This document shows positions 1-8,680 of a stretch of DNA of 64,000 nucleotides, piece after piece. A model generated the notes under the pieces. The model made no database searches, was not told the DNA's origin, and was given only the letters and a program-made list of their open reading frames with translations. A program made the translations under genes and the position numbers. Source of the stretch: GCA-020345945 sp964596985 (GTDB lineage: Archaea; Thermoproteota; Bathyarchaeia; RBG-16-48-13; GCA-020345945); contig CAZQWG010000002.1 in assembly GCA_964596985.1 (NCBI GenBank), forward strand, positions 248,001-312,000, read 5' to 3'. The number at the start of each line of letters is the position of its first letter. Position 1 is the stretch's first letter.

Positions 1-2
1 GA

Positions 3-146
3 AAGACTATTGTTCCATTGCTACATAAAACGAAAGAGCATCCCGCAAGAGGGTTTCTTGGCAGATTCAGGTATTTTGCAAATAGTGGTGCGAGATTGGT
101 TAGGAAGCAGGTTCGCAGCAGTATTCAATTAGGTCAGATCTTTTGA
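3..146 (+). CDS. C-terminal end of an unidentified protein (5' partial)
   Basis: An open frame runs from the window edge to a TGA at 144-146 and gives 47 residues. The stretch is basic (ending RSSIQLGQIF) and shows no recognisable domain. It lies 58 bases upstream of the flippase on the same strand, so it could be the tail of another polysaccharide gene. The beginning is outside the window. The function is unknown, and a chance frame cannot be excluded for such a short piece. Confidence 0.4.
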   Translation, partial: KTIVPLLHKTKEHPARGFLGRFRYFANSGARLVRKQVRSSIQLGQIF

Positions 147-204
147 AGCGTTCAATCGACCTCAAGCTGTGAAGAAGTAGAAAGAATATTCCGATAGGTG
201 AAGG

Positions 205-1878
205 ATGTCAGAATTGCCGACAAAGGCTAGAGCAGTGACAGAAAAGACTGAATGTTCAGTAAACATGATCGATGAGAATCAGGGAAGAGAGGTCAGATGC
301 GGATCTAAGAAGGAGAGTGTTTCAAAATATGCTGAAGTAGGAATTGGGGGGTTCTATCTTCTATCCGGAAGAGTTCTCTCATGGATCATATCCGCTATTG
401 GCAGTTTTATAGTCATTCGTTTGCTTGGTCCAAAGGAGTATGGTCTAGTTACAATTGCCTGGATTGTCCCCAACTTTGTAATCTCTATGAAGGGGTGGGG
501 ATTCGACGCTGCGCTCACCAGATATATATCAAGATATCGATCCTCAGAACGATGGGAAACGGTCTCAGCCTTCATTTTTTCTGGGTTTCTAGTATCTCTT
601 CTTTTTGGATTAATTATGACAACAACGATAGCCATGTCTTCTGCTTTGATCGCTTCTCATATTCTACAGAAAGAAAAAGTCGAATACCTTCTTTTATTGG
701 CTTCTCTGTATGTTACACTCTTCTTCCTCTTCAGTACAACTCGCGCTGTTGCGCTTGGTCTTCAAAAGATGGGAGCATTAACCGCTCAATCAGTTGTCCA
801 GGGTCTCCTCTACACCATCATAGTAATGATGCTCTTGGTTGGTGGCCTAAAGAGCGTTGGTGTCATATTGGCAAGGATCATAGCCACAGGATTAGCGGTG
901 AGTCTGGGGATATTTCTGATAATTATTAAGATCCCTGAAAGGATCAAGAAGATGCTTGAATGGAAGAAAAGCAAAGAAACCATATTAACCTGCACAATCA
1001 ATCTGATCAGATACAGTATTCCGGCGAATCTAGGATATTATCTTCAAATGGTCCTAGAATACGGACTATTTATTCTTGCAGGCAGATACGCCTCAGAAAT
1101 CGAGTATGGATGGTATGGTTTAGCTTCGAAATTCACCATCATGGGAAACTTACTCATATTTCCGATTGAAAACACGATCCTGCCCCTTTTCTCTGAGAGA
1201 AGGTATGACGAGGACCCGCAGAGATTCCAACGACTCTTGGAAATAACAATAAAATACTCAACTCTCATCCTCATGCCATTGCCGATCCTCACATTCCTAA
1301 TTGGTAAAGATTTGGTGACGGTTGCCTTTGGTTCCCAATATCTTCCATCATCAACTATGGCGTCTCTGATCATACTTGCACTTACTTGGAGAGGAATCGA
1401 TACCGCGATTTCTTGGCTCGCCTTCAGTCAAAACCAAGCTCAGTTTTACGCTCAGAAGAATCTTATCTCACTCATAATTGGAATTGCCCTGGGTCTTCTT
1501 CTGATTCCGAGAATTGGAATTTGGGGACTGGTCTTGACAGAACTGATCATAGGGCTGATGGGGACCATCACGATCTACATCTTAACAAAAAGAAGATTCC
1601 ATTTTGAAATCAAGGTTCCCGTTAGAGTATACCTCAATTGCCTTTTTTCGTTAATTGTTACCTTCCTTGTTTTAACACTTCAAGAGGAGGCACTACTAAG
1701 GATAATCATTGGCCCAATTGTGTGCCTTGTCTCTTATGTTATATTACTCCCTATCGTAGGATCAATAACGAATAAAGACATCCCCTTTCTTCGTGGGATC
1801 TTTGAGAAGGTTCCGATAGTCTCAAAGGGAACAAATATCTTGTTTAACTACTTCGAACGTGTAGTCGGAGAAAAATGA
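205..1878 (+). CDS. Wzx-type polysaccharide flippase (MOP/MATE superfamily)
   Basis: A 557-residue polytopic membrane protein with about 12-14 hydrophobic segments, the usual size for Wzx/RfbX flippases that move lipid-linked oligosaccharide across the membrane. A hydrophilic N-terminal stretch of about 45 residues precedes the first helix. The family signature RLLGPKEYGL follows it (residues 72-81). The start is ATG at 205 with AGGTG four bases upstream; a Met at codon 21 is an alternative. It is first in a same-strand run with the carbamoyltransferase, a GT4 and a methyltransferase, which supports export of a decorated glycan. Substrate specificity cannot be read from sequence. Confidence 0.9.
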   Translation: MSELPTKARAVTEKTECSVNMIDENQGREVRCGSKKESVSKYAEVGIGGFYLLSGRVLSWIISAIGSFIVIRLLGPKEYGLVTIAWIVPNFVISMKGWGFDAALTRYISRYRSSERWETVSAFIFSGFLVSLLFGLIMTTTIAMSSALIASHILQKEKVEYLLLLASLYVTLFFLFSTTRAVALGLQKMGALTAQSVVQGLLYTIIVMMLLVGGLKSVGVILARIIATGLAVSLGIFLIIIKIPERIKKMLEWKKSKETILTCTINLIRYSIPANLGYYLQMVLEYGLFILAGRYASEIEYGWYGLASKFTIMGNLLIFPIENTILPLFSERRYDEDPQRFQRLLEITIKYSTLILMPLPILTFLIGKDLVTVAFGSQYLPSSTMASLIILALTWRGIDTAISWLAFSQNQAQFYAQKNLISLIIGIALGLLLIPRIGIWGLVLTELIIGLMGTITIYILTKRRFHFEIKVPVRVYLNCLFSLIVTFLVLTLQEEALLRIIIGPIVCLVSYVILLPIVGSITNKDIPFLRGIFEKVPIVSKGTNILFNYFERVVGEK

Positions 1879-2058
1879 TTTAGCAATAGTGAGTACTAGG
1901 TCTCTAGAGATCTTTTCCACTTAGTCCCTTTGCTCTTAGAAATCATGCCGTTTAGAAACGTTTTCATATGAAATCGCATATGCAAGAACGATTAAGCGAA
2001 TTTGATCTATGGATCGAAAGATATGGAGCTCAAACAGTGATTCGGTAGGAGACTGGGA

Positions 2059-3798
2059 ATGTATATTCTTGGGGTATCTTTCACGGCTTACGGGTTCGGG
2101 TTCGGAGGAAGAGGTCACAACCCCTCTGCTTGTTTACTGAAAGATGGACAGATCCTTGCCGCCGCCGAAGAAGAGAGGTTTATACGCATAAAACATGCCC
2201 CGGATATACCTCCTTTGAATGCTATTCAGTTTTGTCTTGACTTTGCAGGAATAACCTTGGAGGACATAGATTATGTGGCTTTTCCCGCTTCTCCAGATGC
2301 CTATAGAACATCTCTTCATGAGCGAATCAAGAGGCGGTGGAAGGGCTATCTTCAAAGACCTTGGGCTCTCCTTAGAGAACTAAGAAATAGACCGCAATTT
2401 TGGACCAGCGTATCAAAGGTCTTTCAGAGATTTCTAAGGCTCAATTTACACGACAATTTGCTGATGGTCGAGCATCACCTAGCTCATGCATCAAGCGCCT
2501 TCCGAGCTTCCCCGTTTAAACGATCGGCCATTTTAACCATGGATGCTACCGGCGAATACACCTCAACATTAATGGCTTTGGGAGAAGGGAACTCGATTGT
2601 CAAGGTTAAAGAGTACACCAAAGACGATTCTCTAGGGTTCTTCTACTCTGCGATCACAAAACACCTTGGCTACGTTGGCTTCGGATTGGGTTCGTACGAT
2701 GAGGGAAAGGTGATGGGGCTGGCAGCGTATGGAAGACCGATCTACAGCCTCGAAGAGATAATCCAAATCGATAGCCGCTCATATAGAATCAATTCGAATA
2801 TGGTTGGCTCTTCCTTCCCTATGTCCTACAATGAAGAAGCCTTTGAGGGAATTTTTGGTCGTAGAAGGATGCAAGATGCTGTCTTTGAGCAGAAGCACAA
2901 AGATCTTGCAGCCTCGGCACAAAAGAGGTTGGAAGAAGCAGCCCTTGCTGTGACAAGAGATCTCACGGAAAGAACAGGTTCAGACACACTTTGCATGGCA
3001 GGAGGAGTTGCTCTTAACTGCAAGATGAATGGTGAAGTCCTCGGATCCCCCTATATACAGGATATATTCATCCAACCTGCGGCTGGTGATTCAGGGTTGT
3101 CTATCGGAGCCGCACTTGAGGCGTATTCTCTTCTTGGACATAATTCTAAGTGGATCATGGACGATGTCTACCTAGGACCAGAATTCTCGAATGAGGAAAT
3201 AGAAAGTACTCTTAAGAAGACAAAGATAGACTATGAATTCTATGACGATATTGCCGGTACAACAGCAGAATACCTTTCGAAAGGTAAGATCGTCGGATGG
3301 TTTCAGGGTAGGATGGAACTCGGACCGAGAGCATTAGGGAACAGGTCTATCCTAGCAGATCCGAGAGACCCTGGGAAGAAAGACGAAATCAACTACCTGA
3401 TAAAACATAGGGAGCCATGGCGGCCCTATTGTCCGTCGCTGCTCGCCGAGTCGGCAGACGAATATCTCGAACAAGCCTATCCATCCCCTTTCATGATATT
3501 GGCTTTCAAAGTCAGGGATGAAAAAATTAAGGAAATACCTGCTGTAGTTCATGTGGATGGGACGGTTAGACCTCAGACAGTAGAGAGAAACGTGAATCCA
3601 CTCTATTATGATTTGATAAAATCATTCGAAGAAATAACTTCGGTTCCAGTTGTTTTGAACACCTCTTTCAACGTCGCTGGAGATCCGATCGTGTGTACGC
3701 CGAGAGACGCTATCGAGACTTTTTGGTCAACCGGTATGGACATTCTTATCATAGGTAACTATCTGATCAGAAAGGAAGCGAATTCTAGTCATAGATGA
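2059..3798 (+). CDS. O-carbamoyltransferase, NodU/CmcH/TobZ family
   Basis: A 579-residue protein of the carbamoyltransferase family, which moves a carbamoyl group from carbamoyl phosphate (through carbamoyl-adenylate) to a hydroxyl, often on a sugar. The N-terminal ASKHA/TsaD-like half shows GHNPSA (19-24), EEERF (37-41), the metal-binding VEHHLAHASSAF (137-148), DATGE (162-166) and CMAGGVALNCKMNG (about 312). The C-terminal domain has GPRALGNRSILADPR (about 421) and NTSFNVAGDP (534-543). Length and motif order are complete, so it should be active. Its place between the flippase and a GT4 suggests that it carbamoylates a sugar of the exported glycan; the acceptor is unknown. The start is ATG with only a weak purine-rich SD. 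Confidence 0.92.
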   Translation: MYILGVSFTAYGFGFGGRGHNPSACLLKDGQILAAAEEERFIRIKHAPDIPPLNAIQFCLDFAGITLEDIDYVAFPASPDAYRTSLHERIKRRWKGYLQRPWALLRELRNRPQFWTSVSKVFQRFLRLNLHDNLLMVEHHLAHASSAFRASPFKRSAILTMDATGEYTSTLMALGEGNSIVKVKEYTKDDSLGFFYSAITKHLGYVGFGLGSYDEGKVMGLAAYGRPIYSLEEIIQIDSRSYRINSNMVGSSFPMSYNEEAFEGIFGRRRMQDAVFEQKHKDLAASAQKRLEEAALAVTRDLTERTGSDTLCMAGGVALNCKMNGEVLGSPYIQDIFIQPAAGDSGLSIGAALEAYSLLGHNSKWIMDDVYLGPEFSNEEIESTLKKTKIDYEFYDDIAGTTAEYLSKGKIVGWFQGRMELGPRALGNRSILADPRDPGKKDEINYLIKHREPWRPYCPSLLAESADEYLEQAYPSPFMILAFKVRDEKIKEIPAVVHVDGTVRPQTVERNVNPLYYDLIKSFEEITSVPVVLNTSFNVAGDPIVCTPRDAIETFWSTGMDILIIGNYLIRKEANSSHR

Positions 3799-3839
3799 CT
3801 ATGAATACCTGAAATCAATGTCTCGTAGGTCGATTCTGC

Positions 3840-5129
3840 TTGCCGAAGAGGGAAGTCTACTACATCATGAATACACGGATACCGAGTGAAAGAGCAAGCG
3901 CACATCAAGCGTTCTCGACATGTAACGGATTCAAGAAAAACGGGTACAAGGTCTGTATGTTTACTAGATGGGTTAAACTTCCGTATCGCGGTTATGCAAA
4001 TGCTTTTGATTATTACGGAGTCAAAGACTCGTTTGAAATTATTAGAATACCGATACTAGATTGGAGAATGGAGGATATCTCGGGGCGAAGTAGGTTCAGA
4101 ACATTTCTGATTACCTGGTCCTTCGTTCTTTACTCTCTCATCTTTGTATTCATAAGGATGCTTCGAAGGGGAAGACCGCAGTTCATTTACATAAGGGGGT
4201 TACCGATCGCCTTTGCTTTTTCTTTCCTTCGCCCTGTCTTTGGGGTTCCGGTGATCTTTGAAACCCAAGAATTCTCGCGTCTGACAGCCGCTACCTCTGA
4301 TGGGGACATAATTTACGGAAGGACTAAGTCTCCAGACCAGGTGAAGAGAATAGAGATGGTTGAAGATTTTGTGTTCATGCATGTCAATGGCATTGTCGTT
4401 GGGACTAATCTTCTGAGGGAAACTATCGCTTCAACTGGAATACCGAAGAAGAAAATATTCGTGTCACCTGACGGATTTGACAGGACCCGATTCAGCGTAG
4501 GACTTGACAAAAGACAGCTTAGAAGGAAATTGAACCTGCCGAAGAATGACGAGCTTGTGGCTTATGCAGGGAATCTTTTCCGTTGGAAAGGCGTTGAGAC
4601 GATGATCGAAGCCCTGCCTCATATCCCTTCAAAATCAGTTAAAATGCTCATCGTGGGAGGACTCAAGTGGGAACCACATCTGAGGAGGTTGAAAGATCTT
4701 GCAAGCGACTTACAGGTGAGGGACAGAACCCTATTTGCAGGTTACGTTCTCCCAAGCCTAGTTCCCTATTATCTAGGGTCTGCTGATTTGCTGGTTATCC
4801 CGACACTAGATACTATTATAGGGAAATATTCCATGCCCACAAAGATCTTCGAATATATGGCTACGGGAAGACCTATTCTTGCAAGTGATTTACAGGCCCA
4901 CAGGCAAATTCTCAAGAACAGTCAGACAGGGCTATTCTTCAAGCCGAATAATCCAGAGGACTTGGCGTGTAAGATTCGCGAGATCTTACGTGACAAGGAT
5001 TTAGCCAAGAAGATGGGTCAGGAAGCCTATAGACAATCAGGCAAGTATATTTGGGAGAAGAGAGCTGAACGGATAGGCATTTTTGTAAATCGACTGACAA
5101 CTTTTTCGAAGGATTCATCTGAAAGGTAA
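3840..5129 (+). CDS. Glycosyltransferase family 4 (WbuB-like)
   Basis: A 429-residue GT-B glycosyltransferase. The C-terminal GT4 domain shows AYAGNLFRWKGVETMIEAL (about residue 239) and PTKIFEYMATGRPILASD (about 333). This is the subgroup in which KIFEYM replaces the usual EGxPxxxxEAM. The N-terminal acceptor domain contains a hydrophobic segment near residues 90-110 (FVLYSLIFVFIRML), suggesting membrane association. The start is taken as TTG at 3840 because a TGA closes the frame at 3810 and the residues after TTG already look like a GT-B N-terminus; an ATG at 3867 is possible. It follows the carbamoyltransferase after 41 bases. The donor sugar is unknown. Confidence 0.88.
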   Translation: MPKREVYYIMNTRIPSERASAHQAFSTCNGFKKNGYKVCMFTRWVKLPYRGYANAFDYYGVKDSFEIIRIPILDWRMEDISGRSRFRTFLITWSFVLYSLIFVFIRMLRRGRPQFIYIRGLPIAFAFSFLRPVFGVPVIFETQEFSRLTAATSDGDIIYGRTKSPDQVKRIEMVEDFVFMHVNGIVVGTNLLRETIASTGIPKKKIFVSPDGFDRTRFSVGLDKRQLRRKLNLPKNDELVAYAGNLFRWKGVETMIEALPHIPSKSVKMLIVGGLKWEPHLRRLKDLASDLQVRDRTLFAGYVLPSLVPYYLGSADLLVIPTLDTIIGKYSMPTKIFEYMATGRPILASDLQAHRQILKNSQTGLFFKPNNPEDLACKIREILRDKDLAKKMGQEAYRQSGKYIWEKRAERIGIFVNRLTTFSKDSSER

Positions 5130-5164
5130 GACAAGTCTGCCACTCGCTTCTGGGATAGTCTGCG

Positions 5165-5908
5165 TTGTCCAGAGAGATGCCAATGATGTCGATGGTGTGG
5201 CAAGAATATTGGGTTAAGAGGTTTGGATTTACTATCTACAAGAATCTGTTGGTACTAGACGTAGGTTGTGGAGGAGGGAAGAATTCACTCAGAGTGGCAT
5301 CTGTAGGATGTGAAGTAGTAGCTTTAGATATCTCAATTAGAAACCTGAATTCGATCAAGGAATTATTTCTGAAAGAGCGAGTGTACATCAAGACTCATTT
5401 AATCCGAGCTGATGTGTCAAGTCCGCCGTTTATGCGAGCTTGCTTTGATAGAATAATAGCTACGGAAGTACTCGAACATATTGAGGGGGATGAGAAGGCT
5501 GTCGAGGAATTATCCAAAGTGATGAAATCAAATGCGGAAATATTAATCAGTGTGCCAGCGTTTCTTGCTGAAAGCCTGTTCTCGATCTTGAACCCTAGAT
5601 ACTTACGGAATGTTGGGCATGTCAGAATATATTCTAAGCAAAGACTAATTCGTATTCTGAATTTGAATGGGCTTTCTATTAGGACAGTTAGGTTCGGTTC
5701 CTTCAAGAGTGCAGTGAAGTGGACAATTCTATCTCTATACAAAGGAGGAGACCAAGAACCGGAACCAAAGATCCTAAGTACAATTAGAAGTATTTGGCGA
5801 GAAATGGATCGGGTTAGATTGGGAGGATATAGACTCAGCCTGTTAATGCATTACATGGGAGATTTCCTTTTTCCAAGGAGTATGTGGATTACTGCTATCA
5901 AGGATTAA
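5165..5908 (+). CDS. Class I SAM-dependent methyltransferase
   Basis: A 247-residue protein with SAM-binding motif I VLDVGCGGGKN (30-40), an acidic strand-2 end (VVALDIS) and ATEVLEHIEGDEKAV, typical of methyltransferase type 11/25 proteins. The C-terminal part is basic and family-specific. TTG at 5165 is used as the start; ATG codons at 5177 and just after it are alternatives and would only shorten the tail before the Rossmann fold. It is the last gene of the rightward group with the flippase, carbamoyltransferase and GT4, so a sugar or lipid-linked glycan acceptor is likely. The region looks more AT-rich than later genes. Confidence 0.85.
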   Translation: MSREMPMMSMVWQEYWVKRFGFTIYKNLLVLDVGCGGGKNSLRVASVGCEVVALDISIRNLNSIKELFLKERVYIKTHLIRADVSSPPFMRACFDRIIATEVLEHIEGDEKAVEELSKVMKSNAEILISVPAFLAESLFSILNPRYLRNVGHVRIYSKQRLIRILNLNGLSIRTVRFGSFKSAVKWTILSLYKGGDQEPEPKILSTIRSIWREMDRVRLGGYRLSLLMHYMGDFLFPRSMWITAIKD

Positions 5909-5941
5909 CTGGGACAGCTTGAAGAGGTATTCGAGAAACAG

Positions 5942-7195
5942 CTATCCGGAGAAGTGATTGTATGCCTCAATTATTCTATCAGCCACTAAGTCCCATGTGA
6001 AGAATGCCTCAACTCTTTTCCTGCCTGCTCGCCCCATCTTGTCTCTCAGAGAGTCATGCTCAATGAGATAGGCGATCTTTTCGGATAGGACATCTACACT
6101 GACTACTCCGGGTTTCTCTTCTGACCGCCATTCATTAGCAGGAACTAAGAACCCCGTTTTTCCATTTACAACGGTTTCCTTCATTCCACCTATGGCTGTC
6201 GCAACAACGGCTTTGGAGCACGCCATCGCCTCAAGCACTGCAAGACAGAGAAGCTCGTGGGACGAGGGGAATACAAAGAAGTCGGATGCAAAGTAGTAGG
6301 CAGGAAGCAGCTCGTCTGGAATGAAGCCTGTGAAGACGATGTCTGACCTAAGGCGGGTAGGAATCATCTTCTGCAGTCTTTCGAAGTAGTCTCCATGCAT
6401 TACCCCACCGCAGACAGCAAGCTTCAGCCGTCTAAACCGTCTCTTTAAGATGGAAAAGGCATGAATCAAATCCTCAATCCTCTTATGCCTTCGGATCTGG
6501 CCGACATAGAGCAGAAGAAGGGAACCGTTATCTCCCAAGATGTTTGACCTGACTTCCTGAATCTTGTCTTCTTCTCGCGTGAACCTATCTAAGTCAACCC
6601 CCTCGTACACGACCTTGATCTTGTCCCCGTATTTCCGAAAGTAGTTGGCGGAATAATGGGATATTAGTAGGAAGCCGTTGACGATTCTTCCATAGTCAAA
6701 TGATCGACCGACGCCAGCTAGATCTGTGACGAAAACCCTCTTTCCCATAATCTTTCCGAGAATGGACGCCTCCAACGAACCTACCTTCTTGAATTGATTC
6801 ACGTGTAGGACATCATAGTCTGAAAGAGCGTTGGGTGGGATAATACAGAGCGGATCGTAGGGTGTGAACGGGAATCCAAAGTGGGATTTCAGAGTAGATA
6901 CCAAGAAGTTGTCAGAGATTCTCGCTTCGCCTGAGACAACACTTGGCACAATAAGCTTGACAGTATGCCCCTTCTCTGCCAAAGCCATGGATACCTGCAA
7001 TGGGTGAACTCCGCCACCTCCGATATACTCCATCTTTCTTAGGGAGTCGGCATCGTAGCTATCTGAGAAATTAGAGAAGTGCCTCTTCAAGAAACTTAGA
7101 GGTATGGCTGGTGCCGTTTGAACAATTCTCAACGGAACATCACAAGGAGAATATAGACAAATCTCATCAAATCCTCCTATAAACATAATCAACAT
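5942..7195 (-). CDS. Glycosyltransferase family 4
   Basis: A 417-residue GT4 enzyme. The N-terminal domain has a glycine-rich GGGGVHPLQVSMALAEKGH acceptor-side motif after a lead of about 55 residues. The donor domain has LLYVGQIRRHKRIEDLIHAF and the catalytic E-x7-E motif in ELLCLAVLEAMAC, followed by GGMKETVVNGKTGFLVP. The start is ATG at 7195. It runs opposite to the GT4 on its right, and the two share the short region around 7196-7316 for their promoters. The 3' end lies 33 bases from the convergent methyltransferase stop. Donor and acceptor are unknown. Confidence 0.88.
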   Translation of the reverse strand: MLIMFIGGFDEICLYSPCDVPLRIVQTAPAIPLSFLKRHFSNFSDSYDADSLRKMEYIGGGGVHPLQVSMALAEKGHTVKLIVPSVVSGEARISDNFLVSTLKSHFGFPFTPYDPLCIIPPNALSDYDVLHVNQFKKVGSLEASILGKIMGKRVFVTDLAGVGRSFDYGRIVNGFLLISHYSANYFRKYGDKIKVVYEGVDLDRFTREEDKIQEVRSNILGDNGSLLLLYVGQIRRHKRIEDLIHAFSILKRRFRRLKLAVCGGVMHGDYFERLQKMIPTRLRSDIVFTGFIPDELLPAYYFASDFFVFPSSHELLCLAVLEAMACSKAVVATAIGGMKETVVNGKTGFLVPANEWRSEEKPGVVSVDVLSEKIAYLIEHDSLRDKMGRAGRKRVEAFFTWDLVADRIIEAYNHFSG

Positions 7196-7316
7196 TTAGG
7201 CTTGAACTAATTGTGCGTTGATACCTGGGGTATTGGAAACCGTGCTGAAGAGCGGAAAAGAGAATGAAAGGGAAGTCACAGCATCGAATAACACCGCACC
7301 TAGGAAGGCCAATAGT

Positions 7317-8513
7317 ATGAGGGTTTGTAGGCTGTCTAGATCCTTCCCTGACATTTCCAAGGCAGGCCATGGAATTGGATCTACTCTCTTATACCTGTCA
7401 AGAGAGCAAATCAAACAGGGGTTATCTGTCGATATTGTGGCTTCTAGAGAACCCGGTGAACCAGAGTCGTTTCATAACGAAGGAATATCAGTTCATAGAG
7501 TAGGAAGACCGTATTCTGTTTTCTCAGTCGTGAAGCTCAGAGAACTGAGTGAGGAAAATAAGATCAACATAGTTCACGGTCATTTGACCGCCTCTATCGG
7601 CTATGGACTCTGCAAACATCTTCTAGGTATCCCTCTTGTGGTCCATGTCCATGCAACGCATATAGGGGCTCTCCAGTTCTCAGACAAGCTCCCATTCCGT
7701 TCATACGGTTTCGAGGCATTAACCGAGAGGTCGTCAGTCCTCAGGTCCATTCTACGAGAAAGAATAGCTTGGAGAGATGCAGACAGGTTGATAGCAGTGA
7801 GTCGAAGCGTTAAAGAAGAGCTCGTAAGAAACTACAAGATTGATAGAGAGAAGATTCGAGTCGTACATAACGCTGTTGACACGGAACGGTTCAAGCCTAC
7901 AACTGCAAGGAAAAGAACGGAATTAAGAAAGGCACTCGGGCTATCCGATAAGAAAGTCATCCTCTATGTTGGACACTTTGGGCTGAGAAAAGGAGTTCAT
8001 TATCTTGTAAGGGCGATCCCGAAGGTGAAAACCCGATTCGATAACGTCTTGTTACTGATGGTTGGAGGGACTCCCAAGTTCATTGCCACATCGGCATACT
8101 GGGATCTGATCAGAGTTGAAATCGAGAGGACGGGGATTACGGAGAACATTGGACTTGTCGACGAGGTTCCATATGAAAGAATACCTCAGTATTATGCTGC
8201 GGCGGATGTCTTCGCTCTCCCAACACTATATGAAGGTCTTCCAAAAGTGTTGCTTGAGGCGATGGCCTCCCAACTACCCATACTTGCCACTAAGGTCTGC
8301 GGTATTCCAGAAGCTATCACGGATGAGAAGTCTGGTCTACTAGTTGCTGCTCGAGATCCTGACCAAATTGCAGAAGGACTAATAAGACTCATCGATGATG
8401 AGAAAGACGCAAGGAGACTCGGCAAAGAGGCACGAAAAAGGGTTGAAAAGGAATTCACGTGGAAGCGGGCAGCTAATAAGGTTCTACAGATCTACAAAGA
8501 ATTCTCTCAATAG
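7317..8513 (+). CDS. Glycosyltransferase family 4
   Basis: About 398 residues from the ATG at 7317. The frame is open further upstream to a TTG at 7218, but the family N-terminus begins at MRVCRLSRSFPD and an AGGAAGG sits about eight bases before this ATG, so the shorter start is preferred. Donor-domain motifs are ILYVGHFGLRKGVHYLVRAI and the E-x7-E signature in LYEGLPKVLLEAMASQ, then CGIPEAITDEKSGLLV. The gene is divergent from the GT4 on its left. It is a complete enzyme of cytoplasmic GT-B type with no transmembrane segment. Specificity is unknown. Confidence 0.88.
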   Translation: MRVCRLSRSFPDISKAGHGIGSTLLYLSREQIKQGLSVDIVASREPGEPESFHNEGISVHRVGRPYSVFSVVKLRELSEENKINIVHGHLTASIGYGLCKHLLGIPLVVHVHATHIGALQFSDKLPFRSYGFEALTERSSVLRSILRERIAWRDADRLIAVSRSVKEELVRNYKIDREKIRVVHNAVDTERFKPTTARKRTELRKALGLSDKKVILYVGHFGLRKGVHYLVRAIPKVKTRFDNVLLLMVGGTPKFIATSAYWDLIRVEIERTGITENIGLVDEVPYERIPQYYAAADVFALPTLYEGLPKVLLEAMASQLPILATKVCGIPEAITDEKSGLLVAARDPDQIAEGLIRLIDDEKDARRLGKEARKRVEKEFTWKRAANKVLQIYKEFSQ

Positions 8514-8680
8514 AGGATTTCAGCAGCCTCTAAGGGCATAGAACCTCCTAGGACACAAATCTTCTTAGCTTCCCTCCAAGTCTTCAGACATAGAAGAAAA
8601 CCTTACTGTACTGCTCAGATATTTGAACCCAGCCCATAACCAGTCAACGAGGTTCATTTAGTCGTAAGGAAGGAGCGAAG

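Noticed and set aside
381..929. Open frame of 182 codons inside the flippase gene
   Set aside because: It is an out-of-frame shadow with an improbable amino-acid composition (rich in Cys, Ser and Trp).
7218..7316. N-terminal extension (TTG start) of the GT4 gene at 7.3 kb
   Set aside because: The sequence is unlike a GT4 N-terminus and the ATG at 7317 with AGGAAGG fits the family.
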